Assembly: GCF_001468125.1 (NCBI RefSeq)
Contig: NZ_LNYT01000007.1
Coordinates: forward strand, 111,125 to 175,124
Length of the DNA stretch: 64,000 nucleotides
Direction of reading: 5' to 3'
Source of the DNA: Legionella rubrilucens
GTDB lineage: Bacteria > Pseudomonadota > Gammaproteobacteria > Legionellales > Legionellaceae
The position numbers were made by a program, and so were the translations under genes. Every line of letters starts with the position of its first letter. Positions within the stretch are counted from its first letter, which is position 1. Positions 11,143 through 19,017 of the stretch are shown in pieces. Below the pieces are notes generated by a model. The model ran no database searches. It was not told the origin of the DNA and worked only from the letters and a program-made list of their open reading frames with translations.

Positions 11143-11323
11143 ATCAGGTCAGGTAGCAGGTTAAACCCCTAGTTCATCATGGTTATTCGTTTAACCGCAA
11201 GATTTATATTAAAATTAAACACACAACAAGCGAAGGCAAACCATGAAGATTGATCATTGGTTGAGCATACAAGGCGTTTTTTTGGTGATATGCTCTAAGT
11301 AGGCCCTCTGGAGGTGTATTCCG

Positions 11324-12088
11324 ATGCAGGAGACAAAATCGACTCTGTCCATTATTACCTACAATATCCATAAAGGATTTGGTGTGGGCCGTCTGCGCTT
11401 TTTGTTACCCGAAATGCGGGACGCTTTGGCGGAGCTTAATCCGGATTTTGTTTTTCTTCAGGAAGTTCAAGGCTTGCATCGGCGCCGGGAAAAACGCATT
11501 AATGAATGGCCGGAGGCACCCCAGTTTGAATACATGGCCGAGAAAATCTGGCCCCACTACCTCTATGCAAAAAATGCGGTTTATCAGTCCGGTCATCATG
11601 GCAATGCCATCATCAGTAAATACCCCTTTACGGCTTTTGAAAACATCAATCTGTCCACAATGAACCGCGCCTCGCGCAGCATCCTGCACGGACAAATCCA
11701 GCTTGAAGGCGCACCGTTGAAGACGGTGCATTTGCTCTGTGTGCATCTTGGCTTATTTAAAGCCGAGCGGGCATCGCAATGCGAAGCCTTGATGCAACGG
11801 ATTGCGGATGTCATTCCAGAAAATGAACCCTTGCTGATGGCGGGGGATTTCAATGACTGGCGCCGGCATCTATCCAAACCGCTGGCCGAGGAACTAGGCA
11901 TCCATGAAGCCTTTTATCGTACTGAAGGGCGGCATGCCCGTTCATTTCCGGCGATTAAGCCCGCTTTGTGCATCGACAGAATTTATTTTCGTGGTATGGA
12001 AGTGATGGAAGTGCAGTGTTTGCAGGGGAAGCCCTGGCGCATGCTCTCCGATCATGTGCCCTTGTTTGCCCGATTTGAGATTATTTAA
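11324..12088 (+). CDS. Endonuclease/exonuclease/phosphatase (EEP) family protein
   Basis: The 254 residues carry the full EEP fold signature: YNIHKGFG, a metal-binding Glu in FLQEVQG, GHHGNAIIS, CVHLGLF, AGDFNDW and the C-terminal SDHVPLFARF. Members cleave phosphodiesters in nucleic acids or phospholipids with Mg2+; which substrate this one uses is not evident. There is no signal peptide. The start ATG has GGAGG 9 nt upstream. It is convergent with the aldolase gene and a perfect hairpin separates them. Confidence 0.88.
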   Translation: MQETKSTLSIITYNIHKGFGVGRLRFLLPEMRDALAELNPDFVFLQEVQGLHRRREKRINEWPEAPQFEYMAEKIWPHYLYAKNAVYQSGHHGNAIISKYPFTAFENINLSTMNRASRSILHGQIQLEGAPLKTVHLLCVHLGLFKAERASQCEALMQRIADVIPENEPLLMAGDFNDWRRHLSKPLAEELGIHEAFYRTEGRHARSFPAIKPALCIDRIYFRGMEVMEVQCLQGKPWRMLSDHVPLFARFEII

Positions 12089-12105
12089 AGCGAAGTAGTC
12101 AAGAA

Positions 12106-12125
12106 GTCGGGCCAAAAGGCCCGAC
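12106..12125. terminator. Hairpin between convergent EEP gene and aldolase
   Basis: A perfect 8-bp GC-rich stem (12106-12113 with 12118-12125) closes an AAAA loop 17 nt after the EEP stop and 6 nt after the aldolase stop. The minus side is followed by TTCTT, the plus side by a weaker T content. It probably serves as a bidirectional terminator. Confidence 0.75.
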
Positions 12126-12131
12126 AAATCC

Positions 12132-13142
12132 TTATTCCATATCCGGGCGGTATTCACCGAAACAGGCGGCGCTGTTTAAGCGGGCGCGTTTCAGCAGGGC
12201 TGCCTGGGCTGCTTCGACATTTTCTGCCTTGCCGCCCCAGATTTTAAGGCAATCTTCCTGCAGCGCACGGCCGTAAGAAAAACTCAGCGTCCAGGGTTGG
12301 TAACCGGTGCTGTTAATGGCATTTAAATTAACCGTGGCCTGTTGCGGTGTCTGGCCGCCAGAAAGGAAATTGATGGTTGGAACAGCCGCGGGAACGTTGC
12401 TGCGGAATACATTGATGGTGTAATCGGCGACTTCTTCCGGCGAACTGAAGGGAACTGCTTCTTTTCCAGAGGTGACCATGCTGGGCTTTAATACGATTTG
12501 CTCCAGATCAACCTGATGAACAAACAGCGAATGGAACAGTTCATGCAGCACCATTTCATAGGCTTCAGCACAGTGGTCGATGTCGTGGTTGCCATCCATT
12601 AACAATTCCGGCTCAACAATTGGCACAATGCCTACCGACTGGCAAACGGCCGCATAACGGGCCAACACTTCAGCGCCGGCTTTAATCGCAGTCAGGCTGG
12701 GTGTGTATTCGCTGATGGAGTACACATTGCGCCATTTGGCAAATTTTGCACCCAGTTCTTTGTAATAGACCAGGCGGTCTTTCAGGCCGTCTAAACCCTG
12801 AGTAATTTTTTCATTGTCAGTATTGGCTAAATCAACCAGGCCTTTGTCCACTTTAATGCCGGGCATAATGCCGTTGTTGGCAAACAGTTGGGCAATGGGG
12901 GTGCCATGCTCGTCTTTATGCTGGAAGGTTTCCTCAAAAAGGATAACGCCATTGATGTATTGCTCAAGGCCTGCGGTATTGGCCAGTAACAGGCGGTAAT
13001 CACGGCGGTTGTCTTCGGTGTTTTCAACGCCGATACTTTCAAAGCGTTTGCCTATGGTGCCATTGCTTTCATCAGCGGCTAAAATACCTTTTCCATCCTG
13101 AAGAAGGTGGTCCATGATGGCGGATAATTCATCGTAAAACAT
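12132..13142 (-). CDS. Fructose-bisphosphate aldolase, class I
   Basis: This enzyme splits fructose 1,6-bisphosphate into dihydroxyacetone phosphate and glyceraldehyde 3-phosphate through a lysine Schiff base. The 336-residue protein matches the classical (animal/plant-like) class I family: GILAADESNGTIGKRF at the start, NGVILFEETFQ, KFAKWRNVYSI, the acidic VPIVEPELLMDG, and LEQIVLKPSMVTSG with the Schiff-base lysine. It is not the DhnA/FbaB type or the metal-dependent class II type. The start ATG is at 13142. It stands alone between a terminator hairpin and an 87-bp promoter gap. Confidence 0.94.
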   Translation of the reverse strand: MFYDELSAIMDHLLQDGKGILAADESNGTIGKRFESIGVENTEDNRRDYRLLLANTAGLEQYINGVILFEETFQHKDEHGTPIAQLFANNGIMPGIKVDKGLVDLANTDNEKITQGLDGLKDRLVYYKELGAKFAKWRNVYSISEYTPSLTAIKAGAEVLARYAAVCQSVGIVPIVEPELLMDGNHDIDHCAEAYEMVLHELFHSLFVHQVDLEQIVLKPSMVTSGKEAVPFSSPEEVADYTINVFRSNVPAAVPTINFLSGGQTPQQATVNLNAINSTGYQPWTLSFSYGRALQEDCLKIWGGKAENVEAAQAALLKRARLNSAACFGEYRPDME

Positions 13143-13229
13143 TGTAGCCTCTCCTCGTCATTAAAACGGTTTTATTTTATTGTCATTGCTGCTTTTATGC
13201 GAGCAGCGTGGATTACTCTGATCGTGATT

Positions 13230-13964
13230 TTAGCGGGAAATGTATTTCTCACGAATAATTTGTTGCATGGCGAATCCTCTTTCCTTGAGGTCATTGAAGG
13301 CGTCATCGATCATGCCGGGATTCCCGCACAGATACACCAGATCCTCCTCAGGGTTGAGATTTAACTCAGGGAAAGCAAGCTGTACATAGCCTTTATGTTC
13401 GTGGGGCAGGAGGTTTTCCTGGTTTTCCCGGCTTAAATGAGCCCTGAATGTCACCTGGGGAAATTCCTGGGCGAGCATGAGGAACTCGTCAGTATACAAA
13501 AGATCTTCCCGCCGCTGTACTCCCTGCAGAATGACGACTTTTAATTCAGGCAGTTTACGCAGGCGGTTCTTTAACTCGTCAATCATCGCCCGGTAAGGGG
13601 TAATCCCGGTACTGGTGGCTGCCAGAATGAGCCGTTTGGGAGTATCCTCTTTGAGGATAAGGCGGCCAAAGGGGCCGTTGATATTAATCGTATCACCGGG
13701 GGCTAAGTTAAAGAGAAGCTGTGTGCCTGGACCGCCTTCGACATAACCGGCGGCAAATTCGATACGGTTGTTTTGCGTGGGAACATTGGCGATACTGTAA
13801 CTTCGCTTCAGCATTTTTCCTTCATGCTCAAAGTGTATGGTTATAAATTGTCCAGCTAGATAATCAAATGCGGGGGACAGGTTGGCGCGGAAAATAAAAT
13901 GCTTTACATTGGGGGAAATCATAAACGCTTCTTCCAATGTAACCGGAAAGGTATTCGCTTGCAT
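13230..13964 (-). CDS. Ferredoxin/flavodoxin-NADP reductase-like flavoprotein
   Basis: An FNR-superfamily protein of about 244 residues with an N-terminal FAD-binding barrel (AGQFITIHFE, then MLKRSYSIANVP, the RxYS flavin motif) and a C-terminal NAD(P) domain (LAATSTGITPYRAMI and LVYLCGNPGMIDDAF). No iron-sulfur domain is fused. It likely passes electrons between NAD(P)H and a small carrier. The open frame starts with TTG at 13973, but ATG 13964 (MQANTFPV) is the more usual choice; neither has a strong ribosome site. It is divergent from dotV with a short shared promoter region. Confidence 0.85.
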   Translation of the reverse strand: MQANTFPVTLEEAFMISPNVKHFIFRANLSPAFDYLAGQFITIHFEHEGKMLKRSYSIANVPTQNNRIEFAAGYVEGGPGTQLLFNLAPGDTININGPFGRLILKEDTPKRLILAATSTGITPYRAMIDELKNRLRKLPELKVVILQGVQRREDLLYTDEFLMLAQEFPQVTFRAHLSRENQENLLPHEHKGYVQLAFPELNLNPEEDLVYLCGNPGMIDDAFNDLKERGFAMQQIIREKYISR

Positions 13965-14028
13965 GGTGTTCAACAGTTCGATAAGAAAGACACTAATATA
14001 GGGGAAAAATTACGCATTGCAAGTGTCC

Positions 14029-14050
14029 CTTAATTATTTAGGTATATAAT
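14029..14050 (+). promoter_or_regulatory. dotV promoter: TATAAT -10 with an upstream CTTAAT element
   Basis: A perfect TATAAT lies at 14045-14050, only 6 nt before the dotV ATG. Just upstream, 14029-14038 reads CTTAATTATT, close to the cTTAATatT element reported for the Legionella response regulator PmrA, which controls dot/icm genes and effectors. There is no good -35, as expected if an activator is needed. The match to PmrA is an inference from a remembered consensus. Confidence 0.55.
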
Positions 14051-14056
14051 TAACCT

Positions 14057-14599
14057 ATGGATCAGAATGATTTAATCGTAATGATCGGCAATGTCAGCCG
14101 TTCACTTTTTCCAGTCCAGCATTTAATATCCGGGTTGGCGTACCTTATCGGCCTCACTTTTTTTTTCGTGGCCATTGCCAAACTTCGCCGCATCGGCGAT
14201 GCGCGCGCCAGTGGCGGCAGTCATGAAAAAATGTTTATTCCCCTGGCTTATTTTTTAGGCGGCGCGGCGTTGCTGTTTTTGCCCTCAGCGGTCCAGACCT
14301 TATCCAACACCACGTTTGGCATGGGCGGGAGCTTCAGTTATGCCAACTACAATCCTTATGACATCACCAGCTCCATGACGGTCGTCATCCAGACGGCCGG
14401 ACTCATCTGGTTCGTTCGCGGCTGTACCCTGTTAGTCAGTGCCAGTGAACCCGGTGTTCAGCATGGGCCCAAGGGTCTGGCTTTTCTGTTTGCGGGCATT
14501 CTGGCGATGAATTTCCAGATGACGCTGGCCACAGCCAACACCTTGCTTGAAAAAATGATTAATGTCACTTTGAGCTTTAAAGCGTCGCAGGGCTATTAG
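14057..14599 (+). CDS. dotV: Dot/Icm type IVB secretion protein DotV (IcmC/DotE family)
   Basis: A 180-residue integral membrane protein with about four hydrophobic segments: residues 24-44, 59-78, 108-130 and 135-155. The pattern (N-terminal VSRSLFPVQHLISGLAYLIG, a glycine-rich periplasmic segment FGMGGSFSYANYNPYD) is that of the IcmC/DotE/DotV family of small inner-membrane Dot/Icm components. Its place after proA, hydrolase, EEP, aldolase and FNR matches my memory of L. pneumophila dotV, which lies outside the two main dot/icm regions. No Shine-Dalgarno is visible and the -10 sits 6 nt upstream, so a leaderless mRNA is possible. An IcmC paralogue is the alternative name. Confidence 0.8.
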   Translation: MDQNDLIVMIGNVSRSLFPVQHLISGLAYLIGLTFFFVAIAKLRRIGDARASGGSHEKMFIPLAYFLGGAALLFLPSAVQTLSNTTFGMGGSFSYANYNPYDITSSMTVVIQTAGLIWFVRGCTLLVSASEPGVQHGPKGLAFLFAGILAMNFQMTLATANTLLEKMINVTLSFKASQGY

Positions 14600-14889
14600 C
14601 GGTCGGTTTCTTCTTCATTGCAGATTTTAAGGTTATTCTCTCGGGCAAATTCCAAAATGGCATGATAAATCTGGGGACTGGTCTCTTTGAGTTTAGGATC
14701 AAGAAGCACGCATTTATAGCCTTCGGTATTGACACTGGGCTGCAGCAGCGGGGAATACTGAATGCGGCTGTTTTTGAAGCTGGCCATCGCACCGCTCATG
14801 CGTTCCGCCCAGTCGCTGGGTCTGAAAGGCTTCCCCTGGTCGGTTATTCCTTCGATAACGATTTTTTTATCGGTGGATTTGTCAGTCAT
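14596..14889 (-). CDS. DUF3579 family protein
   Basis: A 97-residue cytosolic protein with the family hallmark FRPSDWAERMSGAMA near residues 22-36 and a C-terminal helix ending in a Glu-rich tail. Function is unknown; members are widespread single-copy proteins of beta- and gammaproteobacteria. It is convergent with dotV and the stops overlap by 4 bp. The start is ATG 14889. Confidence 0.8.
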   Translation of the reverse strand: MTDKSTDKKIVIEGITDQGKPFRPSDWAERMSGAMASFKNSRIQYSPLLQPSVNTEGYKCVLLDPKLKETSPQIYHAILEFARENNLKICNEEETDR

Positions 14890-14970
14890 GTCTCAGGCAA
14901 TTAAAGAACAGTATGCCTAGTATAGCATCATCAATTACAAACAACGAAGCCATAGCTCTAAGGCCTTGTA

Positions 14971-14982
14971 TTATGCTAGCAT
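14971..14982 (+). promoter_or_regulatory. Candidate -10 element upstream of pssA
   Basis: TTATGCTAGCAT contains a TATGCT -10-like hexamer and the 10-bp palindrome ATGCTAGCAT. The same 12-mer recurs upstream of skp (55222-55233). Placed 20 nt before the pssA start it could be its promoter; no clear -35 is visible. Confidence 0.4.
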
Positions 14983-14996
14983 GGTAGGGTTTTTAT

Positions 14997-15743
14997 TTGC
15001 TGAGAGTTCGCGTTGTGAAGCAGAAAGAAAGTCATTCTGGCATTTATTTGTTGCCCAATTTATTTACTACCGCAAGCCTGTTTGCCGCCTTTTATTCCAT
15101 CGTTGCGTCTTTAAAAGCACACTATGAGCCGGCCGTCATTGCTATCTTTATCGGTATGCTGGCGGATGGCCTGGATGGCCGCATTGCCCGACTGACCAAT
15201 ACTCAAAGCGAATTTGGCGCGCAATACGACAGTTTGTCGGACATGGTTACGTTTGGCGTGGCCCCGTCGCTGCTGCTTTACAGTTTCAGCCTGCATGCCC
15301 TGGGGAAAATAGGCTGGCTGGTGGCGTTTCTTTATACCGCGGCTGTGGCCTTGCGCTTAGCCCGTTTTAATACCCAGGTTGGGGTTGCTGACAAGCGTTA
15401 TTTCCAGGGTTTAGCCTGCCCGCCGGCCGCTGCCATTGTGTCTTCGTTGACATGGTTTTGCTATCAGAATCAATTACACAATCTGTTCATTGCCATTGTC
15501 ACGGCATTGATTGCTGTGTCCACAGCGGTGCTGATGGTGAGTAATATTCGTTATTACAGCTTTAAAGAGGTGGATTTTAAAGGCAAGGTTCCTTTTCTTT
15601 ACCTGTTATTAATGATCATTTTATTTGTCGCCATTGCGGCTAATCCGTCAGTGGTATTATTTACCGGGTTTGTCCTGTATGCCTTGTCAGGACCGCTGAA
15701 AACCTTAGTCACCCTTTACCGCATTCGCCAGCGCGGAGATTAG
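14997..15743 (+). CDS. pssA: CDP-diacylglycerol-serine O-phosphatidyltransferase
   Basis: PssA makes phosphatidylserine, the precursor of phosphatidylethanolamine, from CDP-diacylglycerol and serine in the inner membrane. The CDP-alcohol phosphotransferase signature DG-x2-AR-x8-G-x3-D-x3-D is present, beginning DGLDGRIAR and ending YDSLSD. The protein has several hydrophobic segments and the family start GIYLLPNLFTT. This is the membrane (B. subtilis-like) type, not the E. coli type. The start is uncertain: TTG 14997 has AGGG 7 nt upstream, and GTG 15015 (MKQKESH) has GAGAG; no ATG is available. It converges with ptsH 2 bp away. Confidence 0.9.
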   Translation: MLRVRVVKQKESHSGIYLLPNLFTTASLFAAFYSIVASLKAHYEPAVIAIFIGMLADGLDGRIARLTNTQSEFGAQYDSLSDMVTFGVAPSLLLYSFSLHALGKIGWLVAFLYTAAVALRLARFNTQVGVADKRYFQGLACPPAAAIVSSLTWFCYQNQLHNLFIAIVTALIAVSTAVLMVSNIRYYSFKEVDFKGKVPFLYLLLMIILFVAIAANPSVVLFTGFVLYALSGPLKTLVTLYRIRQRGD

Positions 15744-15745
15744 GA

Positions 15746-16015
15746 TTATTCCGGTTCGCCAAAACGGTTATTAATCAATTCCACCAGAGCCTGCTCCATG
15801 TGCTCTTCGTCGGGGCCTTCCATTTGAAGGGTAAGCTCCGTGCCTTTACTGGCGGCAAGCATCATGACACCCATAATGCTTTTGCCGTTGATGGTTTGTG
15901 AACCTTTGGTTACGTCAATGTGACTCTGAAATTTCGATGCAGTCGACACGAATTTTGCAGAGGCTCTGGCGTGAAGGCCCAACTTATTGATGATAGTCAC
16001 GGTCGTTTTAATCAT
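15746..16015 (-). CDS. ptsH: HPr-family phosphocarrier protein (NPr type)
   Basis: An 89-residue HPr domain: GLHARAS places the phosphorylated His at residue 15, and NGKSIMGV places the regulatory Ser at 46. It should accept phosphate from enzyme I and hand it to the neighbouring IIANtr. The context rpoN-hpf-ptsN-ptsH is that of the nitrogen PTS, so it acts as NPr (ptsO) rather than in sugar uptake; no sugar permease is nearby. The open frame extends 17 codons further upstream, but ATG 16015 (MIKTTVTI) fits the family start. Confidence 0.93.
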   Translation of the reverse strand: MIKTTVTIINKLGLHARASAKFVSTASKFQSHIDVTKGSQTINGKSIMGVMMLAASKGTELTLQMEGPDEEHMEQALVELINNRFGEPE

Positions 16016-16077
16016 AGCGCCATCAATGTAACATGCACGGGGGTTTGTCTCAATGCCGCAGCGCATAATCTTTAAAA

Positions 16078-16539
16078 TTAACTTCCGGCGTGCAATTGCT
16101 TCAGAACCTGGATCAGTTCATCCGACGAGGATGCGCTGCGGCATTGGTCGCGAAATGCCTCGGAGCTGACCTGTTTGACGATGGCTGCAAGCACTTTCAA
16201 ATGCTTCTCTGGGTGTTGTTCGGGTCCGAGGAGGCCAATCACCAGATCCACTGGCTGTTTGTCTTCGGCGCCGAAATCCACAGGCCGTTGCAGGCGGATA
16301 AAGCAGGCGGCAGGAGCGTCGATGAAAGAGGATCGAACATGGGGAATCAAAAGACCATGGCCCAGGGTGGTGCTGCCCAGACTCTCTCGATGCCAATAGG
16401 CTTCAAATAAATCCTTGGCATTCAATTGAGGGAAATCGTCGCTGAATAGCTGGCTGATTTTAGCCAATACCGCTGTTTTACTGTGTGAACAGGTATCGAT
16501 TAGGACACGGTGTTCATTAAGCAATTGAAAAAGCTGCAT
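16078..16539 (-). CDS. ptsN: Nitrogen-regulatory PTS IIA protein (IIANtr)
   Basis: A 153-residue PTS EIIA type-2 domain. RESLGSTTLGHGLLIPHVR contains the conserved His that is phosphorylated by NPr, around residue 66. IIANtr proteins regulate potassium transport and stress responses rather than carrying sugar. It precedes ptsH with a 62-bp gap and follows hpf with a 152-bp gap that holds a hairpin. The start is ATG 16539. Confidence 0.92.
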   Translation of the reverse strand: MQLFQLLNEHRVLIDTCSHSKTAVLAKISQLFSDDFPQLNAKDLFEAYWHRESLGSTTLGHGLLIPHVRSSFIDAPAACFIRLQRPVDFGAEDKQPVDLVIGLLGPEQHPEKHLKVLAAIVKQVSSEAFRDQCRSASSSDELIQVLKQLHAGS

Positions 16540-16658
16540 AAATGCTGATTGTGGGTAAAAGTTGCACTATTTTACCCCTTTTGGGCCATGGTTGACAATG
16601 CAGCCGTTGAATTAGACCGGCTGAGTAATGATAAACATCGAGAAAAGGATGGCGGAAC

Positions 16659-16681
16659 AAGCCATGCACCTGGCATGGCTT
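16659..16681 (-). terminator. Hairpin between hpf and ptsN
   Basis: A perfect 9-bp inverted repeat (16659-16667 with 16673-16681) lies 11 nt after the hpf stop on the minus strand. The downstream tail is not a clean T-run (only CTTTTCT further on), so it may attenuate rather than end the rpoN-hpf transcript. Confidence 0.55.
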
Positions 16682-16691
16682 GCAGTCAGAG

Positions 16692-16985
16692 TTACTCGCG
16701 GTGATCGCGGATTCTTTCTTTGTGATCAATTAATTGTCTGTCGAGCTTATCGACCAATTCATCGATGGCAGTATACATGTCTTCGGATTCTGCCCGGGCA
16801 TGCAGCTTGCCTTTGGCAATCAGAACAGAGGCCTCAGCAATTTGACGGAGTTTTTCTACATCAAAAATCACATTGATGGCGGTGATTTTATCGAAATGAC
16901 GCTCCAGTTTATCAAATTTATCCTGCGTAAAAGCCCTCAAGGCAGGCGTCACTTCAACATGGTGGCCAGTGAAGTTGATTTGCAT
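16692..16985 (-). CDS. hpf: Ribosome hibernation promoting factor
   Basis: A 97-residue short HPF/RaiA-family protein that binds the 30S decoding centre in resting cells. The family pattern MQINFTGHHVEVTPALRAF, KLERHFDKI and the Asp/Glu-Met-Tyr-Ala-Ala-Ile-Asp core (DMYTAIDELVDKLDRQL) is clear. The open frame begins 5 codons earlier, but ATG 16985 has AAGGAG 7-8 nt upstream. It sits directly after rpoN, the usual place. Confidence 0.95.
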   Translation of the reverse strand: MQINFTGHHVEVTPALRAFTQDKFDKLERHFDKITAINVIFDVEKLRQIAEASVLIAKGKLHARAESEDMYTAIDELVDKLDRQLIDHKERIRDHRE

Positions 16986-17011
16986 AACATTCTCCTTCAA
17001 TTGATTAACAC

Positions 17012-18403
17012 TTAACTACGAATGGTTTTGCGCTCGTTTGAGGGAGCAATACCCATAGCCTCCCGGTATTTTGCCACAGTACGGCGTGCCACGTGAATGC
17101 CCTGCTCGCCTATTAGTTGGGCAATTTTACTGTCGCTCAATGGTTTTTTACGGTTTTCTGCCGCAATGAGTTTTTTAATGACGGCGCGAATGGCGGTGGA
17201 CGAGCATTCACCCCCATTGGCCGTGGCCACATGGCTTGAAAAGAAATATTTTAATTCAAAAACACCGCGGGGTGTGTGCATGAATTTTTGGGTGGTGACC
17301 CTTGAAATCGTTGATTCGTGCATGTCCAGTGCCTGAGCCACATCATTTAAAATGAGCGGTTTCATGGCTTCATCGCCATGTTCAAGAAAATCCTGCTGGT
17401 ATTTGACGATGCAACTGGCAACTTTCAGCAGTGTTTCCTGACGGCTTTGCACGCTTTTTAAGAACCAGCGGGCTTCCTGGAGATTGTTTTTCAAAAACTG
17501 GTTGTCGGCGCTGTTGTCCGCACGCTGAATTAATGCAGCATAATGGTTGTTGATGCTTAAGCGGGGCAGGGTGTTGTTATTTAAAAAGGCCTGCCAGACA
17601 CCGTCGATTTTCTTGACGGTGATATCGGGAATAATGTATTCGGTTGTGGCCTGATTAATGAGACTGCCGGGTTTGGGATTCAAGCCTTGGATAATCTGCA
17701 GGACCTTATCCAGGGTTGATTCATTCACCTGATAATTCTTCATCAATTGTCGATAATTATGCTGGCCCAATAATTCAATGTCATTGCGCAGAATGCGCTT
17801 GGCTAAAGCCACCTCCGCGTCTTCTTCCAATTGCTGAAGCTGAACCAGCAGCGTCTCCGCCAGGCTATTGGCTGCACAGCCGACTGGATCGAATTGTTGA
17901 ATACGGTGTTTGACCGCAATGACTTCCTCAATTTCGATAGGGCAATGCTCACTGTTAAGGCTGGCATGAAGTTCATCAACCGGTACGGTCAGGAAACCAT
18001 CATCATCGACTGCGTCAATGATGGCTGTGGCAATAACCCTGTCCACATCACTCATGGGGGTTAAGTCAAGCTGCCAGCGCAGGTGATCCTGCAGGTTGGT
18101 TGTGGTGCAGTACAAATTGTCATAATTAAAATCAGGTTCGTCGAAGCTCGCTCGTTTATTGGTGTTTGAATAAAGCTGCGACCATTGAAAATCCATGAAT
18201 TCATCCTGGGATTTGCTTTGTTCAGGACTCGGTTCTTCTTTTTCCTCATGGGGCGTGGCTTCAAGCATGGGGTTAGATTCTACGATTTGCTGGATTTCCT
18301 GTTGCAAGTCAACGGTAGACAATTGAAGCAAACGGATTGCCTGCTGAAGCTGGGGCGTAAGGGTTAATTGTTGCGAAATACTGAGCTGCAACGATGGTTT
18401 CAT
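17012..18403 (-). CDS. rpoN: RNA polymerase sigma-54 factor
   Basis: Sigma-54 directs transcription from -24/-12 promoters together with enhancer-binding ATPases, in Legionella for flagellar and other regulons. The 463-residue protein has the N-terminal Gln/Leu-rich activator region (QLSISQQLTLTPQLQQAIRLL), an acidic linker around residues 55-75, the core-binding domain and the C-terminal RpoN box ARRTVAKYREAMGI. The ATG 18403 has AGAGGA upstream. It heads the rpoN-hpf-ptsN-ptsH cluster. Confidence 0.97.
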   Translation of the reverse strand: MKPSLQLSISQQLTLTPQLQQAIRLLQLSTVDLQQEIQQIVESNPMLEATPHEEKEEPSPEQSKSQDEFMDFQWSQLYSNTNKRASFDEPDFNYDNLYCTTTNLQDHLRWQLDLTPMSDVDRVIATAIIDAVDDDGFLTVPVDELHASLNSEHCPIEIEEVIAVKHRIQQFDPVGCAANSLAETLLVQLQQLEEDAEVALAKRILRNDIELLGQHNYRQLMKNYQVNESTLDKVLQIIQGLNPKPGSLINQATTEYIIPDITVKKIDGVWQAFLNNNTLPRLSINNHYAALIQRADNSADNQFLKNNLQEARWFLKSVQSRQETLLKVASCIVKYQQDFLEHGDEAMKPLILNDVAQALDMHESTISRVTTQKFMHTPRGVFELKYFFSSHVATANGGECSSTAIRAVIKKLIAAENRKKPLSDSKIAQLIGEQGIHVARRTVAKYREAMGIAPSNERKTIRS

Positions 18404-18738
18404 GCAAATCCTCTTTGTAACATCGCTTTTAGTATAAGTTTAACTGATTCAGAAGGATTATCCAGTAGGGCAATAGAGTAAATTGCGGCTGCTTTGGCGC
18501 AAGGCATTGATTAATGCTTTCTTTTTAAAGGAAGTGGCCTTAAGTTGTACACATCTTGTTATTTTTTATTCTGTCTTTAAATAAAAAAAACCAAATAAAA
18601 CATATAAAACGTTAGTTAAAATAATACGGTTTTTGCTTTGACATTTTTTAATTTTTTCCTTAAAAATAAATAGGAGTGTTTATTTAATTTATTTATAAAA
18701 ATCGACATTCAATTCTAACTATAAAAAAGGAGATTGTT
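18404..18738. promoter_or_regulatory. AT-rich gap between divergent rpoN and the KGG-repeat gene
   Basis: The 335-bp gap is strongly AT-rich from 18541 on and contains no open frame that I would defend. A short hairpin (18504-18508 with 18513-18517) is followed by TTTCTTTTT at 18518-18526. A TATAAA -10-like stretch lies at 18720-18725, shortly before the KGG gene. Promoters for both neighbours must be here. Confidence 0.45.
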
Positions 18739-18927
18739 ATGGCTGGAACAAGTGAAGGCGGAAAAAAGGCAGCTGAAACAAGAGGTCACGAAAGCTTGAG
18801 TGAGGCGGGTCGTAAAGGCGGTCAAGCCGCTGATCATAAAAAAGCAGCTGAAACAAGAGGCCATGAAAGCCTGAGCGAAGCGGGGAGAAAAGGAGGGAAA
18901 AACTCCCGCAGAAATGATGACAAATAG
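18739..18927 (+). CDS. KGG-repeat stress-induced small protein
   Basis: A 62-residue, very hydrophilic protein made of two near-identical units, each AAETRGHESLSEAGRKGG. This is the KGG/GsiB/YciG-like repeat found in general-stress and desiccation-linked proteins and in plant Em-type LEA proteins. It is probably disordered and protective; a specific target is unknown. The ATG has AAGGAG 7 nt upstream, and a strong terminator follows, so it is a compact single-gene unit. Confidence 0.88.
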   Translation: MAGTSEGGKKAAETRGHESLSEAGRKGGQAADHKKAAETRGHESLSEAGRKGGKNSRRNDDK

Positions 18928-18937
18928 ATTAAAATTT

Positions 18938-18970
18938 GCGGGGTTTTAAAGCAAAAACCCCGCTTTTTTA
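18938..18970 (+). terminator. Rho-independent terminator after KGG-repeat gene
   Basis: A perfect 10-bp stem (18938-18947 with 18954-18963) with a 6-nt loop is followed by TTTTTT at 18964-18969. A textbook intrinsic terminator 10 nt after the stop codon. Confidence 0.95.
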
Positions 18971-19017
18971 TACTCATTTTTTACGTTTATCTTCGGTATG
19001 GATACAAGGAGGTCGCC

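Noticed and set aside
11242-11301. A 19-codon ORF before the EEP gene (MKIDHWLSIQGVF...)
   Set aside because: It has an ATG and stop in a promoter gap but no clear ribosome site, and is too short to defend without expression data.
15746-16539. A sugar phosphotransferase uptake system
   Set aside because: HPr and EIIA occur beside rpoN and hpf without any permease (EIIB/EIIC) gene, which is the nitrogen-PTS layout, not a sugar transporter.
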